From the NCBI GenBank assembly GCA_026168455.1, contig CM047431.1, positions 24,493,365 to 24,557,364 of the forward strand: a DNA stretch of 64,000 nucleotides, in the 5' to 3' direction. Below the pieces are notes generated by a model. It did no database searches. It saw nothing but the letters and a program-made list of their open reading frames with translations, and was not told the origin of the DNA. The number at the start of each line of letters is the position of its first letter. The stretch's first letter is position 1. This document shows positions 41,103 to 52,522 of this stretch, piece after piece. This stretch comes from Theocolax elegans (Eukaryota; Arthropoda; Insecta; Hymenoptera; Cerocephalidae). A program made the translations under genes and the position numbers.

Positions 41103-42794
41103 GTAAGGTAAAAGTACCAATTACTGGACACCTAAGGATAGACATTATGTTTAATGTATAGTTTGTTGAAAAATATACACAAAATTAAAAACTATTAGTT
41201 CTAATAAAAAGTATTTGCTTTATAGCGTGTATTGCATTGCAAACGCACTAATCTTCATGTTTAATTTTCATAATGTAAATGAAAATACAATTGATGACAT
41301 TGAACCAATATCTGGACTAACAAAACGTGATGGTACCTCTGTCCGAATGCATACGTCCCAATAACTGTACGTAACTTTACCATGCTGTAAATGATAATTT
41401 AAGAAGCAACTGCACCATAATAAATAATTAATAAATACGTAAAATCCGTGCAGAGAATATAATTATTTATTAATTAATGTTTAATGTGTTTTAAGAAGGA
41501 AAGTATATAAAGTAAAGTAAAGGTTAAATAAGAAACTTATATTAAATACGTTTATTACAAAATTTTAACAAATTTAACAATGTATGAATGTTTCTGATTA
41601 ATATTTACACACTTATATTGGTATTAAATGAATAAACTGAAACAGTTATTTTGATATGCAGTATTTAATTATAAAATTTGTAGGTTAACTTATTGTCTTA
41701 TTCTAAATTTACTAATTTTTCTTACGTACAATATATTAAATTAATATAAAAGCAACTAAAAACCGACACGGTGGCGGAGTGGCGGAAACGCACCTCGGCC
41801 GGTCATGAAAGTTAAGCAGCACCGAGCGCGGTTGGCACTTGGATGGGTGACCATTCTCGGGCTTAGCTTAAATGATCGGTTAGGTGTTTTTTCACATTCC
41901 ACAACGTGAGCGGGAGGTGTGAGGCATTCGGTTTCGGTGTTAAAGTCTACGCAATGTGACCTTACCACCCAAACAGAATTGTTCTCGAATACACCGCCCT
42001 TCTCGGAGGAGGTTTTCCTAAATGGCATTTATCCCAACGGGTTTGGCCACAGGTTTTCCCTCTCTCCACGGGCATAACCCCGGGCAAATGCGAGAAGATG
42101 GGGTAAAGAGGGGGTAAAAATTGGAAAAGGAATGAAATGGAATAATAAAGGTGTAGGGGATACGTAAAAACCTGTAAAAAGGTGTACGTGGAAACTACCA
42201 AAATTTTTACAAAAAAAAAAAAAATTTTATAAAAGCAACTAAACACATTATAGTATAAATAAATATAACTGTAAAATAGTTAATACTTACTCAATTCTTT
42301 AATGAATAAATAATAATTTAGAACAAAAGTCGAGATCATGAGAAATTATTACACTGGTCAGTTACTAGGACAAACCTCGATAGAGCGTACCAAATAATAT
42401 AAACTATATTTTTAATAAAAAAAGTATAAAGCAGCAAAAATATATTGTTTAATATTGATTATAGTACATTAAAAATTATGTTTATGCATTTTTTAGATGT
42501 TATAACTAATAAATATATCCCAAATCGCCTTAAGAGTGCACGCGAATTTCTTAGCAAATCGTTCAGAAAATCCGTTATTTTAGTATTGTGAACATCATTA
42601 GTCAAATATTGATTTTTTATATAAATTAAAACAAAACCGACATAAAACTTTTTTTCGTTTAAGCTAACGAATATTCATAGTATTTAAATTTATTAAATAC
42701 GTTTATAAGTATGCTCTCATAATTTTGCAAAATGTAATTTTTCATTCGTGTCCAGCATCTGGGACATGTCCAGTCATTGGTACTTTTGCCTTAC
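41103..42794. mobile_element. TIR element of about 1.7 kb, GTAAGGTAAAAGTACC ends
   Basis: GTAAGGTAAAAGTACCAATT at 41103 is mirrored by the complement at 42767-42794 (three mismatches in 28). It shares AAGGTAAAAGTACCA with the element at 17009. The interior is AT-rich and non-coding, apart from the SINE at 41761-42227. Confidence 0.65.
41761..42227 (+). mobile_element. SINE with tRNA-like and 5S rRNA-derived head
   Basis: A 16-bp direct repeat TATAAAAGCAACTAAA flanks it (41745-41760 and 42228-42243), and it ends in a run of about 14 A followed by TTT. Positions 41797-41855 closely match the 3' half of 5S rRNA (AAGTTAAGCAGC, GCGCGGTT, ACTTGGATGGGTGACC), including the 5S internal promoter boxes. 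Just upstream is TGGCGGAGTGGCGG, like a tRNA A box. The body (41900-42200) has no coding. It was made by LINE machinery in trans. Confidence 0.88.
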
Positions 42795-44400
42795 TTCTTT
42801 CCATTTTTATTTACTATGTTATTATTTATTGTAACGCTGCACTGGGGATCAGGGTGCAGGTCAATAAGGGTCAGCAATTAATTAAAAATAGAACATGTAT
42901 TTATTAATTAAAAATGATAATTATTTGGGTGAATACAGATAGTTCGCGGGTGATAGTAGCCGAACTATGCTACCGCTTTCCAACCACCTGCTGCTGCGTG
43001 ACCGGGTTCCGGTTGATCGCTGCATGCTGTAGGGAAGGAAGGGGGAAGGACGGGAAGTGCCAGGATGCTCGCACGCACTGTATATGGTACTCGGCGGTAC
43101 CGTCAGCAGAGAGATAGATAATCATCAACCTTTGAAATAAGTCCGGGACACTTGGTCTGGAGGCTGCGGTTTCTCTCTCTATCTCTCTCTCTTTCTCTAG
43201 CTCTCTTTCTCACACACTCAGTTACACTCGTACAGCTGTGTTCGGTGTAGTCGGGTCGACCGTCCGTAGAGCTCTTGTTCTCGGCGTGCTCGAGAGCTCC
43301 GTGTTCGTACCGCGCGCCTGCGCAGTACGTACTCGTGTGCGGTACCTCGATCTCGCGTCTCGCGAGCGAGTCGAGTACCGCTGTGTTCAGGCTGTATCGG
43401 TATAAATCGGCTGTATGGTGTACGATGACCTGGTGCTGCTTTCGTCTCGGAGATGCGGTACAACCTCTTCCCAGGTAACTAATAATTCGTTCCTTATTAT
43501 CGGTAGTCAACTAATTGGTACGGCATGAGTTTCAGATACGAAGCTCACCCGCCGCCGCTTGCTGCTCGAGGCCGAGTCACCCATCTCTCCTCGACGACGT
43601 TGACCTCGGTTATGGATAGCCGCTCCGTCTACGGCTCCAGGTAATTACTTGGTCGTGAGGTTTACGAAAATATGCGTATCTGTTTGAGTGCTTAACCAAG
43701 AGGTCAGCTGTGCACGTTGTTTGTGTACAGCGACCTAACTTCACTTTGTCCTATGGTGTTCCTTGTACAGCTGTAATGATTATATACAGCTGTACATGTA
43801 TTTTCTTATCTTTGTCTTCTGCCTATGGCTGTTCATCCTCTTCCTTGCTCTCTACCCTCTTAATGCGTATTTGCTCTCATTTAGTAACTTCTTTACAGCT
43901 GTATTTTGTTGGCGTTGAAGGTTTTTCTGCTTCCTGCCTAGATACTACCTCATCGCCTTGACTGCTGTACTGTGAGGCTTCGGAGAGTCCTGGAGGCTTC
44001 CTGGTGATCGCCTCCCTTTGAGTATCCTGCTTTCAGTGTCAGACTCGGAGGAGCCCACCTGAGGTTCTGAGCTCGCCCTGGCCTTCAACGTCAAGGCCAA
44101 GTGTTTTATGTGTGCTGTGCTTGGGATGGGTTTATTAGACTGTGAGGGTAGGTAGGATTTAGCTGATGTGCGGGTAGGTAGCTAGGGAAAAGTATATGGG
44201 TAGATAGGTGTAGCTAGGGACTCGTCTAGCTTGTACGGGTAGGTAGGTGTTCGCCAGGGGTTCTATCGCTCGCTCTTGACATGTGCAAAGCACATTGTCA
44301 CAACATATCGATAATAATTTAAATAAATTAATAAATAAAATGAATAATAATAAATAATATAACAATAATAAACACACTATAAACTTGTCTATGGAACAAA
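42795..44400. other. GC-richer island with promoter/first-exon character
   Basis: From about 42950 to 44150 the sequence is clearly richer in GC and CpG than its surroundings, with a CT-rich tract (43171-43210), two candidate coding starts followed by splice donors (ATG 43453, donor at 43475; ATG 43525, donor at 43641) and several CAGCTG palindromes in 43770-43900. No exon downstream can be proven. It could be the 5' region of a host gene or lncRNA. Confidence 0.4.
43525..43640 (+). CDS. Candidate first coding exon of an unknown host gene
   Basis: ATG at 43525 opens 38 codons beginning MSFRYEAHPPPLAAR and ending in GSR at CCAG|GTAATT, a good splice donor. Codon use is GC-rich, unlike the transposons around it. 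Without the splice the frame ends at TAA immediately. I know no protein with this start, so it may also be an uORF or chance. Confidence 0.22.
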
Positions 44401-44615
44401 CACAAAATAAACTTGTATATAGAACGATACAAATATAGAAACTGTCAAAAAATACTGATTCAAATTAGACAAACAATTACTATATATATATAATACTGAT
44501 CGGTAAACTAGCTTTCTGTAAAAATAAAAATAAACGCGGGATAATTTAAATTGTTTTGAAAAGAAAGAGCCAAATACTGATTTAAGTGAAGTTTATTTCT
44601 GTTTGAATTTATGTA

Positions 44616-44906
44616 CTAAGGTCTTGTAAACTGATTGTAACTTGTTAACATCTTTTTTTTTTTATTGATAGGTTGTTTTTGCATATTTATATGTAGAGTT
44701 TCTGAGATTATTCTTTTTCTCCAATTTCTCTCTGTGTCTAAAATATGAACATTATCGAAATCCATTTTATGACCAAGTTCATTAATGTGATTGTTAATAA
44801 CACATTCTTCATCATCTTTTAGACTTTTTGTATTACGAATGTTCACTGATCCTAGTTTTTAACATTCTTTTTGTTTCTCCTACATAAGATGCATCACAAT
44901 CAGTAC
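44616..44906 (-). pseudogene. Penelope-like GIY-YIG endonuclease fragment
   Basis: On the minus strand CDASYVGETKRMLKTRISEH is the GIY-YIG core (YVG...R), a stop follows, then INNHINELGHKMDFDNVHIL and the end of the domain. Such an endonuclease nicks target DNA for Penelope-like elements. It is truncated at both ends and opposite in orientation to the RT fragments that follow. Confidence 0.75.
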
Positions 44907-44909
44907 AGA

Positions 44910-44984
44910 GGCCTGCGATGGCTTGGTCGGTAGGGCGTCAAGCTCGTAATCTGGAGGTCCCAGGTTCGATTCCCGGCCCCGGCC
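44910..44984 (+). other. tRNA-derived SINE head or tRNA-Thr(CGT)-like pseudogene
   Basis: A-box-like TGGCTTGGTCGGTAGGGC, anticodon loop CTCGTAA (would read CGT), B box GGTTCGATTCC, T stem with one mismatch. The anticodon stem has a mismatch and the acceptor closes only with GGCC/GGCC. The following sequence (to about 45070) has no match to the Penelope frame and could be a SINE body. It sits exactly at the end of the GIY-YIG fragment. Confidence 0.6.
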
Positions 44985-45083
44985 GATTGATACAAGCACC
45001 ACTGGGGAATGTATTTTCAACAAGTTCTTTCTTCACCAAGACATCGTATGACCTCCGTCGCTGATTAGCACCAATTTGCAAAA

Positions 45084-46960
45084 GTGCAATTGCCCAAATA
45101 CATTGTGCATCATTTGAAACAAGTGGAAATTTTTAATTTTGGAAAAATAGTTACTAAATCTTTTTGGACGAAAATTTCAATTTCGAAAATTAGTACGATC
45201 ATAACTAAAGATAACAATTTGTTACATAAATTGAACTACGAAGAATTTTTTAAAAATATTAAAACTAATTTAATTTTCAATATATTAGAACGGAGCGATG
45301 ACGAAAAAATTCAATTAGATAGGGAGAAAGTCAAAGATTTGAAGAAATTACTTGATGATAATTTAATTCCATCAAAATATAAGCAATTTTACGAAAGCTT
45401 ATTTTAAGTTCAAATGTTAAAATATATTTCTATATTATAAATGAATAATATTTTCCTTGTAGAACATAATAGATAATTTAGTATAATTGAATAAAAGCGT
45501 AAGGTGTTGTCACAATTTTTAGAAGTAAAAAGTCGGTGTTATTTTTTGGCACTTTCTTAAAATTATTTTTGAATTGGCACCTTCTTAAAATTATTTCTCA
45601 ATCGGCACCTTCTTAAAATTATTTTTGAATTGGCACCTTTTTGCACTAAGCCGACGATATTATCAATAGTATTCAAAATCAAAAGAAAAATTTAAACACA
45701 AAAGCAGAGGATAGAATATTTTCGCAGAAATTAGAACAAGCAAAAAAATTTGCAAATAATAATGATATACTTTTTACCACGGCTGACAAGGGTAATGTGA
45801 CAGTAACTATTAGTAAAAAAATGTATAAAAATAAGATGATTGATTTATTATCTGATACAGACACATAAAAGAAATAGAAAAAAATCCATTTGATAAATTA
45901 AAAAAACTTTCAAAAGATTTGATAAAAAATTGGAATGATAATGGATATCTTGAAAGAAAATACCATAAAATTCAATAACTTTAACTAACACAGCTTTACC
46001 TAAGATTTATGGTCTACCAAAAATACATAAAAATAATACACCTTTGAGACCAATAGTGTCAAGTATAGGTAGTCCTACATATACATTATCTAAGAGAATT
46101 AATTATGTTAAAAAAATAGTGTCAAATTACGTAAGTCACATGTGTTGAATAGTTGTCATTTAAAGAACAAATTAACTAATTTGATTATACCAGACAATTA
46201 CATAATGGTCAGTTTAGATGTTGTTTCATTGTTTACTAATACGCCAATTGAATTGATAATGAATAGCATAGAAAGAAGACATGCTCAAATTTTTTAAAAC
46301 ATAATATATTTTTTCAATTTAATAATAAATACTATCAACAAATACAAGGTTCACCCATGGGTAGTCCTTGTTCAACTATTTTTCTGACATAGTAATGGTA
46401 GATTTAGAAATAGATTGTTCGAGTAAATTGTCATCTAAACCGTTGATATATTTTAGATATGTTGTCGACATGGTCACTATAATCCCGAAAGATAAATTAT
46501 CAGAAATGATTAAAATATTCAATTCTTACCATATGAGACAGAGACAAATGATAAACTAAATTTTCTTGAATTGGAATTAATCAAAAAATCAAACAAAATT
46601 TTAGTTGATTGGTATCACAAACCAACTTTTTCTGGCAGAATATTGAATTTTAAAACTGAACATCCTTTAACACAAAAAAAGAGCCATGATATACTCGTTA
46701 GTTGATAAGTCTATTATACTCTCTGACAAACAATTTCATCATAAAAATATTGAATTTGTTAAAAAAATGTTGCAAAATAATAATTATCCGAACAATTTTA
46801 TAAACATAATAATGCTTTAAAAGATAACATGAACAATAATGCTTTAAATAAGAACAAAAAAATGTTTGTCATTACCGTATGTTCCTATATTATATGAAAA
46901 TTTAGCAAAAAGTTAGAAAATACAATATCCATACAGTACCTAAGATTTCAAACTAAGGTT
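45084..46960 (+). pseudogene. Penelope-like RT, copy 1
   Basis: N-terminal region 45084-45407 (107 codons) and KAEDRIFSQKLEQAKKFA, ADKGNVTVTISKKMY; then fragments [45 protein letters not shown] at the catalytic site and WYHKPTFSGRILNFKTEHPL, VDKSIILSDKQFHHKN. This is the Penelope RT order. The catalytic YxDD box is degraded (VVDM). Many frameshifts; a minisatellite-bearing repeat is inserted at 45502-45664. Confidence 0.85.
45502..45664 (-). repeat. Minisatellite-bearing repeat, copy 1
   Basis: Three to four units of about 34-36 bp with GGCACCTTCTTAAAATTATT, between TAAGGTGTTGTCACAATTT and GCACTAAGCCGACGATAT. The reverse complement of the whole arrangement occurs at 59486-59690, so it is a mobile repeat family. 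It interrupts Penelope copy 1. Confidence 0.8.
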
Positions 46961-46984
46961 TCTCCATCTTGGTGAATAAACCAT

Positions 46985-47830
46985 ACATTTAATTAGATGG
47001 CGACGTTTCGATATTACAAGCAAATTTATTGGAACACCAATGGGTTCACCAATATCACCGTTATTGACTGATATTGTTATGGATGATTTGGAAAAAGAAT
47101 GTCTTAATAAGTTACAAACCATTCATAAATCTTTTTCAATTTTTTATTATAGGTATGTAGACAATACGATAATGTGTATAAAAAAGCAACATGGGGATTT
47201 AGTAATTAAGATTTTTAATTCTTATGATAAAAATTTACAATTTTCCTTTCAACTAGAGGAAAATAGAACAATTAAGTTTTTAGACATTACATTAATTCGA
47301 GAATCAGATAGTATATCCAATGCAGCAAAAAAGAAACATTGTTTTTAATCTTGTTGATAGAGGTTGTTTGTTGGCAGATACAAAATTTTACACAAAAAAA
47401 TTTAAAAATTATAAATAAATTATGAGAAGATGTAGAAGTGAATTACAATAAAAGACTAATTTCATATAAAATGTGACGCAGTAATAATATTAATGCAAAA
47501 GATGACATAAAGTTTTCGAATAGTACTTACTTTCCTATTCTTAGAAATTTAAGGTGCTGATACATCTGACGTATTATTATGTACGTATGTCTGTGGCAGT
47601 ACTCGTGTTTATATATATACACGTTACATCTTTCACTGCTTGTTCATTCGACTCTTTGACTCACCGTTAATTCGAATTTAAAAGGTATATTTAATATAGT
47701 GTATGTCTTGTTTGTAATTTATGTATTTATTTTTTGAAAATTTTTTAAATAATTGTTGTGTTTGAATAAAGGCACCTGAAGATGTTGGCAGACCAAGCCA
47801 ACGAAACGTTGTGCAAAAAATAAAGGAAAG
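46985..47830 (+). pseudogene. Penelope-like RT, copy 2, with 3' end
   Basis: FIGTPMGSPISPLLTDIVMD, then YYRYVDNTIMCI at the catalytic site (second Asp of the DD pair is Asn), FSFQLEENRTIKFLDITL and then fragments LVDRGCLLADTKFYTK. The endonuclease is missing; the copy then runs to the hammerhead-like 3' terminal sequence at 47776-47806 and an A-rich end. Confidence 0.85.
47776..47806 (+). ncRNA. Hammerhead-like motif at Penelope 3' end
   Basis: CTGAAGA, hairpin GTTGGC/GCCAAC, GAAACGTTGTG. Hammerhead motifs are known at the ends of Penelope-like elements (established knowledge), and this has the CUGANGA and GAAA boxes. A U is bulged before stem II, so activity is uncertain. Confidence 0.55.
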
Positions 47831-47939
47831 AATTGTGTTTTCTTCCTCCTTCCCTCGCCTCCATCAGATCGACTTATTATTCATATATAAATTTTTTTTA
47901 TGTTACACTTACTCTCGATACTTGTAACTTATTAATCTA

Positions 47940-50360
47940 ACTTTAATCGGTAGACTTATATTGGCCGAAATATCTTATACCTACAATTTGTAATGAATTC
48001 TGAAATTTTCTATTTTCAAGATGATTAATATAGGAATGAAATGATGAATATAATTTAGTAGTCATATGTTGACGTAATAAACATTCGCTTTGAACTACAT
48101 TGATTGATCTGCATATTTGGTGAATTACTCCTTTCGCAGCATGTATTTTTTGTAACAGTGGACCATTGCCGCTTTCAAAAGTATAACCAGTATGCGCCCA
48201 TAACGATCCCCAATTAAGAACACTCTGCAATAAGTGCAATTATTCTGCCGTGAAAAAGAAAAACTTACATAAATACAAAACCAATGAAACTGAGAAAATT
48301 AAGATAAACTGATTTATTTAAAATCTTTTATGCAAATAATGTTTTAAATAATAAAAATTAGGACTTATATTAAAACAGTTATTTTCTATCTAATAGTGCA
48401 TTAAAAATTCGAATTAAAAAAAAATCCTTTAAAAAATGTAAAGAATGTAGTTACGTGGTTTTATTTAGTAAAATATTTTATCAAAACCTTAAGTAAAAGC
48501 ACTTGCGTATTTTTTCAGTTAAAACGTAAATGAACTCGGATATACTTTTATACATTAAAACTTACATAAATGTTATACATTAAATTAATTGTACAAGTAC
48601 TTACATAGATTTCTATTTTTCACAGTTCAAAGTTGAGTCAAAATTATTATAAAGAACTTACATAAATCGGTGCGAACTTTAATTTTCAACAAGTAAGTAG
48701 TATTCAGTCACATTTTTACACGAAAAACTTACTCAAAAGATTTTGCGTAAGCTTTTATTTAACAGTTTATAATGAGACTACACGACTTACGTCACTTTTA
48801 CCCAACGGAAAGTCACTTACGGTAGTTTTTCCATATTACTTTAATCAATTTTAAAATTATTAGATAAACAGAATGTTATATTACCTTAATTTTTTAATAG
48901 ATAAATTCAACAATTTCTACGGAATTCATTGATACCAAAAACTCATTTTCGAAAATGTCACTTATGTATGTTTTTCTTTTTCACGGCAGTATTGGTGAAT
49001 GTTATACGTCATGGCATTTGTAGTATAATATACTTCTACACAAAATACAAATTTTTTTAATAGTTCACGAGCAGTTTCTACGAAAGCACGATTAATGATA
49101 TTTTGATTAAAGAAATAAAATGCTTCTACTAATAAAGACCAATGTTGGATATAAATTAACAGACGAGGAAAGCTTAACATTACTGGAATGCTGTAGAATA
49201 AAATTCAATTTTCCCATTCACATGCTTTCCACCAATTTCTCTCTATACTCCTCGGGATAATCGAGTTAATTGATTTGAAACTTTTAGGTTTATAATTATA
49301 TTATTAATAGAATTAATTTCTTCCTAACACAACGAATATGACATGTTTTTATTTTAAATCCAATATGATAAGAATTCTACGCCAAGAGAAAGGCAATGCA
49401 TGTCCTCGGGTACAAATCCATCAATAATATTAAAATTGTTGAGAAGTAATTAAACGTGAAGGACTTTTCACTCCATAAACGGAAAGTCGACAGGTTAAGC
49501 TTTGTTCCATATGTTGTAATGTTTCATTTTGCGTTCTTTTTCTTGGTAAATTATTTTGTAAGGTATGTTTTACACTACCTCCTCGCATTGTTTCAATGTA
49601 TTCGCCAGGATGTAAACACCAGTTGTATCCATAGTAACCATTACATTGTATCAATCCCTGAACTTTCAAAGACAGATGTGCCATCAGTATTAAATGTAGC
49701 TGTTGCAAAATGTATCCTTTCATCCTGAGGTAATGACCTTAAAAATTGTTTATATAACAAACCGTCAGTAAAATCACCAAATATATTTATATCTCTTATC
49801 CTATCCTGAAATACCTTTTTTAAATGCTTTATATTTTGCTGAAGTAAATAAATTACATCATTTTCAATATTTATAATTGTAAAAAAATCACCATATAAAG
49901 GACTTTTCAATAAAGTAACTTCATCACAAACATCACAGACGAGACTTCGTTCCGTGTGGGTATATGGTCGTATATATGTTTTACAATTTGAACATATACC
50001 ATGATATTCTATTGCTTCTTTTGAAGTAAACAATTTTTGAAATAAATAACGCGATTCTTGTAATATTTTCTATTGCAAAATGCATTTGATCAATTAAAAA
50101 AGCTCAGCTGTTCCTGACTGACCTAATTCATAGGTATCACTTTTTCAGACCAGCATGTAATAAATCAGATTTTTTAAACGAAATTCTTATGTTAATATAA
50201 TCATCGCTGCAGATAACCTCTTTCAATTTTTTAAAATGTACACCTTCATCAGAAGAACTACTTGCATCACTGCTATTCCAATCACAAAATCGACTTTGTG
50301 AAGTAGCATCATCTGTACACCATTCATCGTTAAAATCATCAGTTCATTACGTAGAAGACG
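47940..50360 (-). pseudogene. CACTA/EnSpm-type transposase, decayed
   Basis: Read on the minus strand: Ser-rich acidic N-terminus (SDASSSSDEG, about 50270), a zinc-ribbon-like ICSNCKTY...CDVCDEVT, HFATATFNTDGTSVFESS, VKSPSRLI, then IIDGFVPEDMHCLSLGV at 49380-49440, QHWSLLVEAFYFFNQ and SVLNWGSLWAHTGYTFESGN near the end. The segment order and phrases such as DGFVPEDMHC and GSLWAHT...FES are those of the transposase/DUF4218 proteins of CACTA-like elements in animals. Several stops and frameshifts, and one 745-bp insertion (48245-48989). TIRs were not found. Confidence 0.7.
48245..48989. mobile_element. 745-bp TIR element inserted in the CACTA-type transposase
   Basis: CTGCCGTGAAAAAGAAAAAC at 48245 is mirrored by the complement ending at 48989, with TATT on both sides (48241-48244 and 48990-48993). 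Deleting it and one TATT puts YNIHQ directly in frame with LHLLQSVLNWG, apart from one stop. The interior repeats ACTTACATAA-type motifs. No coding; superfamily unknown. Confidence 0.9.
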
Positions 50361-50860
50361 AATCCTAGACAAAAAATGAAGCTCATTTTACTAAATTATA
50401 AATGAATAAATAAATTAATATATATATATAGACGGGTGATTTCACGTCAAGTAAGCAGGTCAAAATTTTAAAATGTTGAAAAAATTAGATATAGTCTGGG
50501 AATATGTTCCAGAATATGTAAAAAAAAAAAAATTTTGGATCAATCAATGAATATACACTAAAGTTATAGCAGTTGAAAAAATTACTTTATTTTTCCTTTT
50601 TTCCTTTTATGACCAACTTTGAACTTAAATATCTCAAAATGAGTTGACTTTTTGTATTACATATTAAAAAGAAAAAAGTTTGTTAATACTAATTAGAATT
50701 TGTTGCCATTTAAACAATTACCTAATTTGCAACTGTGGTATTAGCTGTCAAGAGCCTAATATATACGCCTAATATTCTTTTAATTTCTGAAATTGGTGAT
50801 TTGGAGATTTCCACATGAATGAGTGGTTACTTTTACAGGGTAATAGTACCCAGGTAAGCA
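50361..50860. other. AT-rich sequence, no gene
   Basis: No supported feature; a TA run at 50420-50430 and an A-run at 50520-50532. Confidence 0.5.
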
Positions 50861-51054
50861 GATTTACGTTCATTACACATAGTTATTTTTGTAGTGTATT
50901 TTCCACGGACTTATTTCACATATATTTTTCAAGTACATTTTTCACATGTATTTTTCATGTATATTTATATGTGCATATTTGAAACCGAATTACACGTAAT
51001 ATTTTACGTGCATTTTTCACGTAAATATATCACATATTTTTTTTAACAGGGCAG
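50861..51054. repeat. ACGTG-rich MITE, right end AACAGG (copy)
   Basis: TATTTTACGTGCATTTTTCA and CACGTAAATATATCACATAT lead to TTTTTTTTAACAGG at 51054, the same terminus as at 21539 and (inverted) 7029. Confidence 0.6.
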
Positions 51055-51075
51055 GGGAAGAGGGGAACGCGGGAG

Positions 51076-51179
51076 CAGGGTTGCCAGATGGCGATTTTTT
51101 CTCCTTGTTGCATCTTGCTTAATAAACATCAATATACGTAAGAGAGAAAAGGAAAAAACATCGCCAACTGGTCACTCAG
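51076..51179 (-). mobile_element. hAT-type MITE, 104 bp (copy 2)
   Basis: Starts CAGGGTTGCCAGATGGCGAT and ends ATCGCCAACTGGTCACTCAG, flanked by an 8-bp duplication CGCGGGAG (51068-51075 and 51180-51187). Opposite orientation to the copy at 30278-30380, with which it shares both ends and the TTAATAAACATCAATA-type interior. Confidence 0.9.
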
Positions 51180-51259
51180 CGCGGGAGAGAGAGCCAAAAG
51201 TACTAAGTTGGCGGGAGGAAATATGCGCACACACACGTGGGCAGACCAGGAATTCACGA

Positions 51260-52131
51260 CCAAGAAAATTGTATTAACATCTACGGTTACGAGAATCGCG
51301 TTATAGATTTCGGTTTTAAAAAGGTAATCGACTGACAATTTATTATCGCCGACGTGCCTTACCCTATTTTAAGAGGAGACATGATGATCAGTCACCACCT
51401 GATTCCTGACCTGAAGACAGGTATGCTGGTAAAAGGTGATACGTGCGAGTTTATGTACGGAGAGACGCGTTACGCAAACGCGTACACTCTATCAATAGTA
51501 AGCCGCGACTACAAATAGGCGGGCGTACTAAAAAAATACCCGAAAATCATAGATACTAACTGACCCGTTAAAACCGCGAATTACAGAATAGTGCATCACA
51601 TCACGACTAAAGGTCCTTTCGTTTACTTTAAACCGCGCAGACTTAACGTAGGCCTCACCGAGACATATGGTGCGCAAGAAGAACAGAGACTGGCGTTTAT
51701 GCGGCGGTTACAGGAAATTAAATGCCACGATGATACCCAGCATCATTACCCCGTCCCACATTTACACAATTTCCACAATTTCTTAAATAGTAAGAAAATT
51801 TTTACATCCCTCGATAGCGTACTACCATTCCCATAGCAATCGAAGACGTACAAAAAACGGCGATACTTATGCCGTACGGGCTTTTCGAATATTTGGTAAT
51901 GCGATCGAGTTAAAGAACGTGGGGCAAACTTTTCAACGATATATTAATAAAGTGTTAGGCGATTTAGAATTCCTATTTGTTTACCTCGACGACATTTTGA
52001 TAGCATCTCACGAAGCGGAGCATCACAAATATTTAGATATCGTGTTAACACGATTTCGTAGCGCGAATCTAAAGTTAAACTTACAAGGAGAGGCCACACC
52101 CTCTGGAAAACAGATCCTTATTAAACTCTAG
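51260..52131 (+). pseudogene. Gypsy Pol fragment: protease end and RT pieces
   Basis: INIYGYENRVIDFGFKKVID and FIIADVPYPILRGDMMISHH are the C-terminal retropepsin of a Gypsy element; then RT pieces VHHITTKGPFVYFKPRRLN, EIKCHDDTQHHYPVPHLHNF and FQRYINKVLGDLEFLFVYLD followed by DILIAS, with the YLDD box intact. Several frameshifts. It is a lone fragment without LTRs. Confidence 0.8.
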
Positions 52132-52304
52132 GATTTCAACTATAAAATCATGCAGAAAGCCGGAGTTTTAGTGTCCAATGCCCATTTTTCCGATAGATAT
52201 AAGCAAATAATGAAAAATCTCGCCGAAAAAACCGTTGAGCTTGATCGCTTATAACTCGGAAACAAATAAAGATGTAAATTTAAACTAAATTTTAAAAGAA
52301 AGCT

Positions 52305-52520
52305 GAAATCAAGTAGATACGTCTAAAAAAAAGAACTTAAATATCTTAACATGGTCAAAAGTTATGGTAAAAATAAGAATTAGCGAAAATTTTGTCGAAA
52401 ATTTAGAGTTACAATTTGATGATTTTTAAGACCAAAATTTCGTCTAATTCTTATTTTTCCTATAACTTTTGACCATATGAAAATATTTGAGCTTCCTTTT
52501 TTTCAAACATATGTACTGGT
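52305..52520. repeat. Hairpin MITE of about 215 bp
   Basis: ACATGGTCAAAAGTTATGGT and AAATAAGAATTAGCGAAAAT in the left half pair with the right half (TTTTCCTATAACTTTTGACC; ATTTCGTCTAATTCTTATTT); the arms extend out to about 52305 and 52520. Confidence 0.7.
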
Positions 52521-52522
52521 CG

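Noticed and set aside
41797..41855. 5S rRNA gene
   Set aside because: Only part of 5S is present, and the TSD and poly(A) show it is the head of a SINE.
44910..44984. Functional tRNA-Thr gene
   Set aside because: Mismatches in anticodon and T stems and an improper acceptor stem.
50255..50300. CTGATGA on the minus strand followed by GAAA
   Set aside because: No stem II, and the sequence is part of the transposase reading frame.
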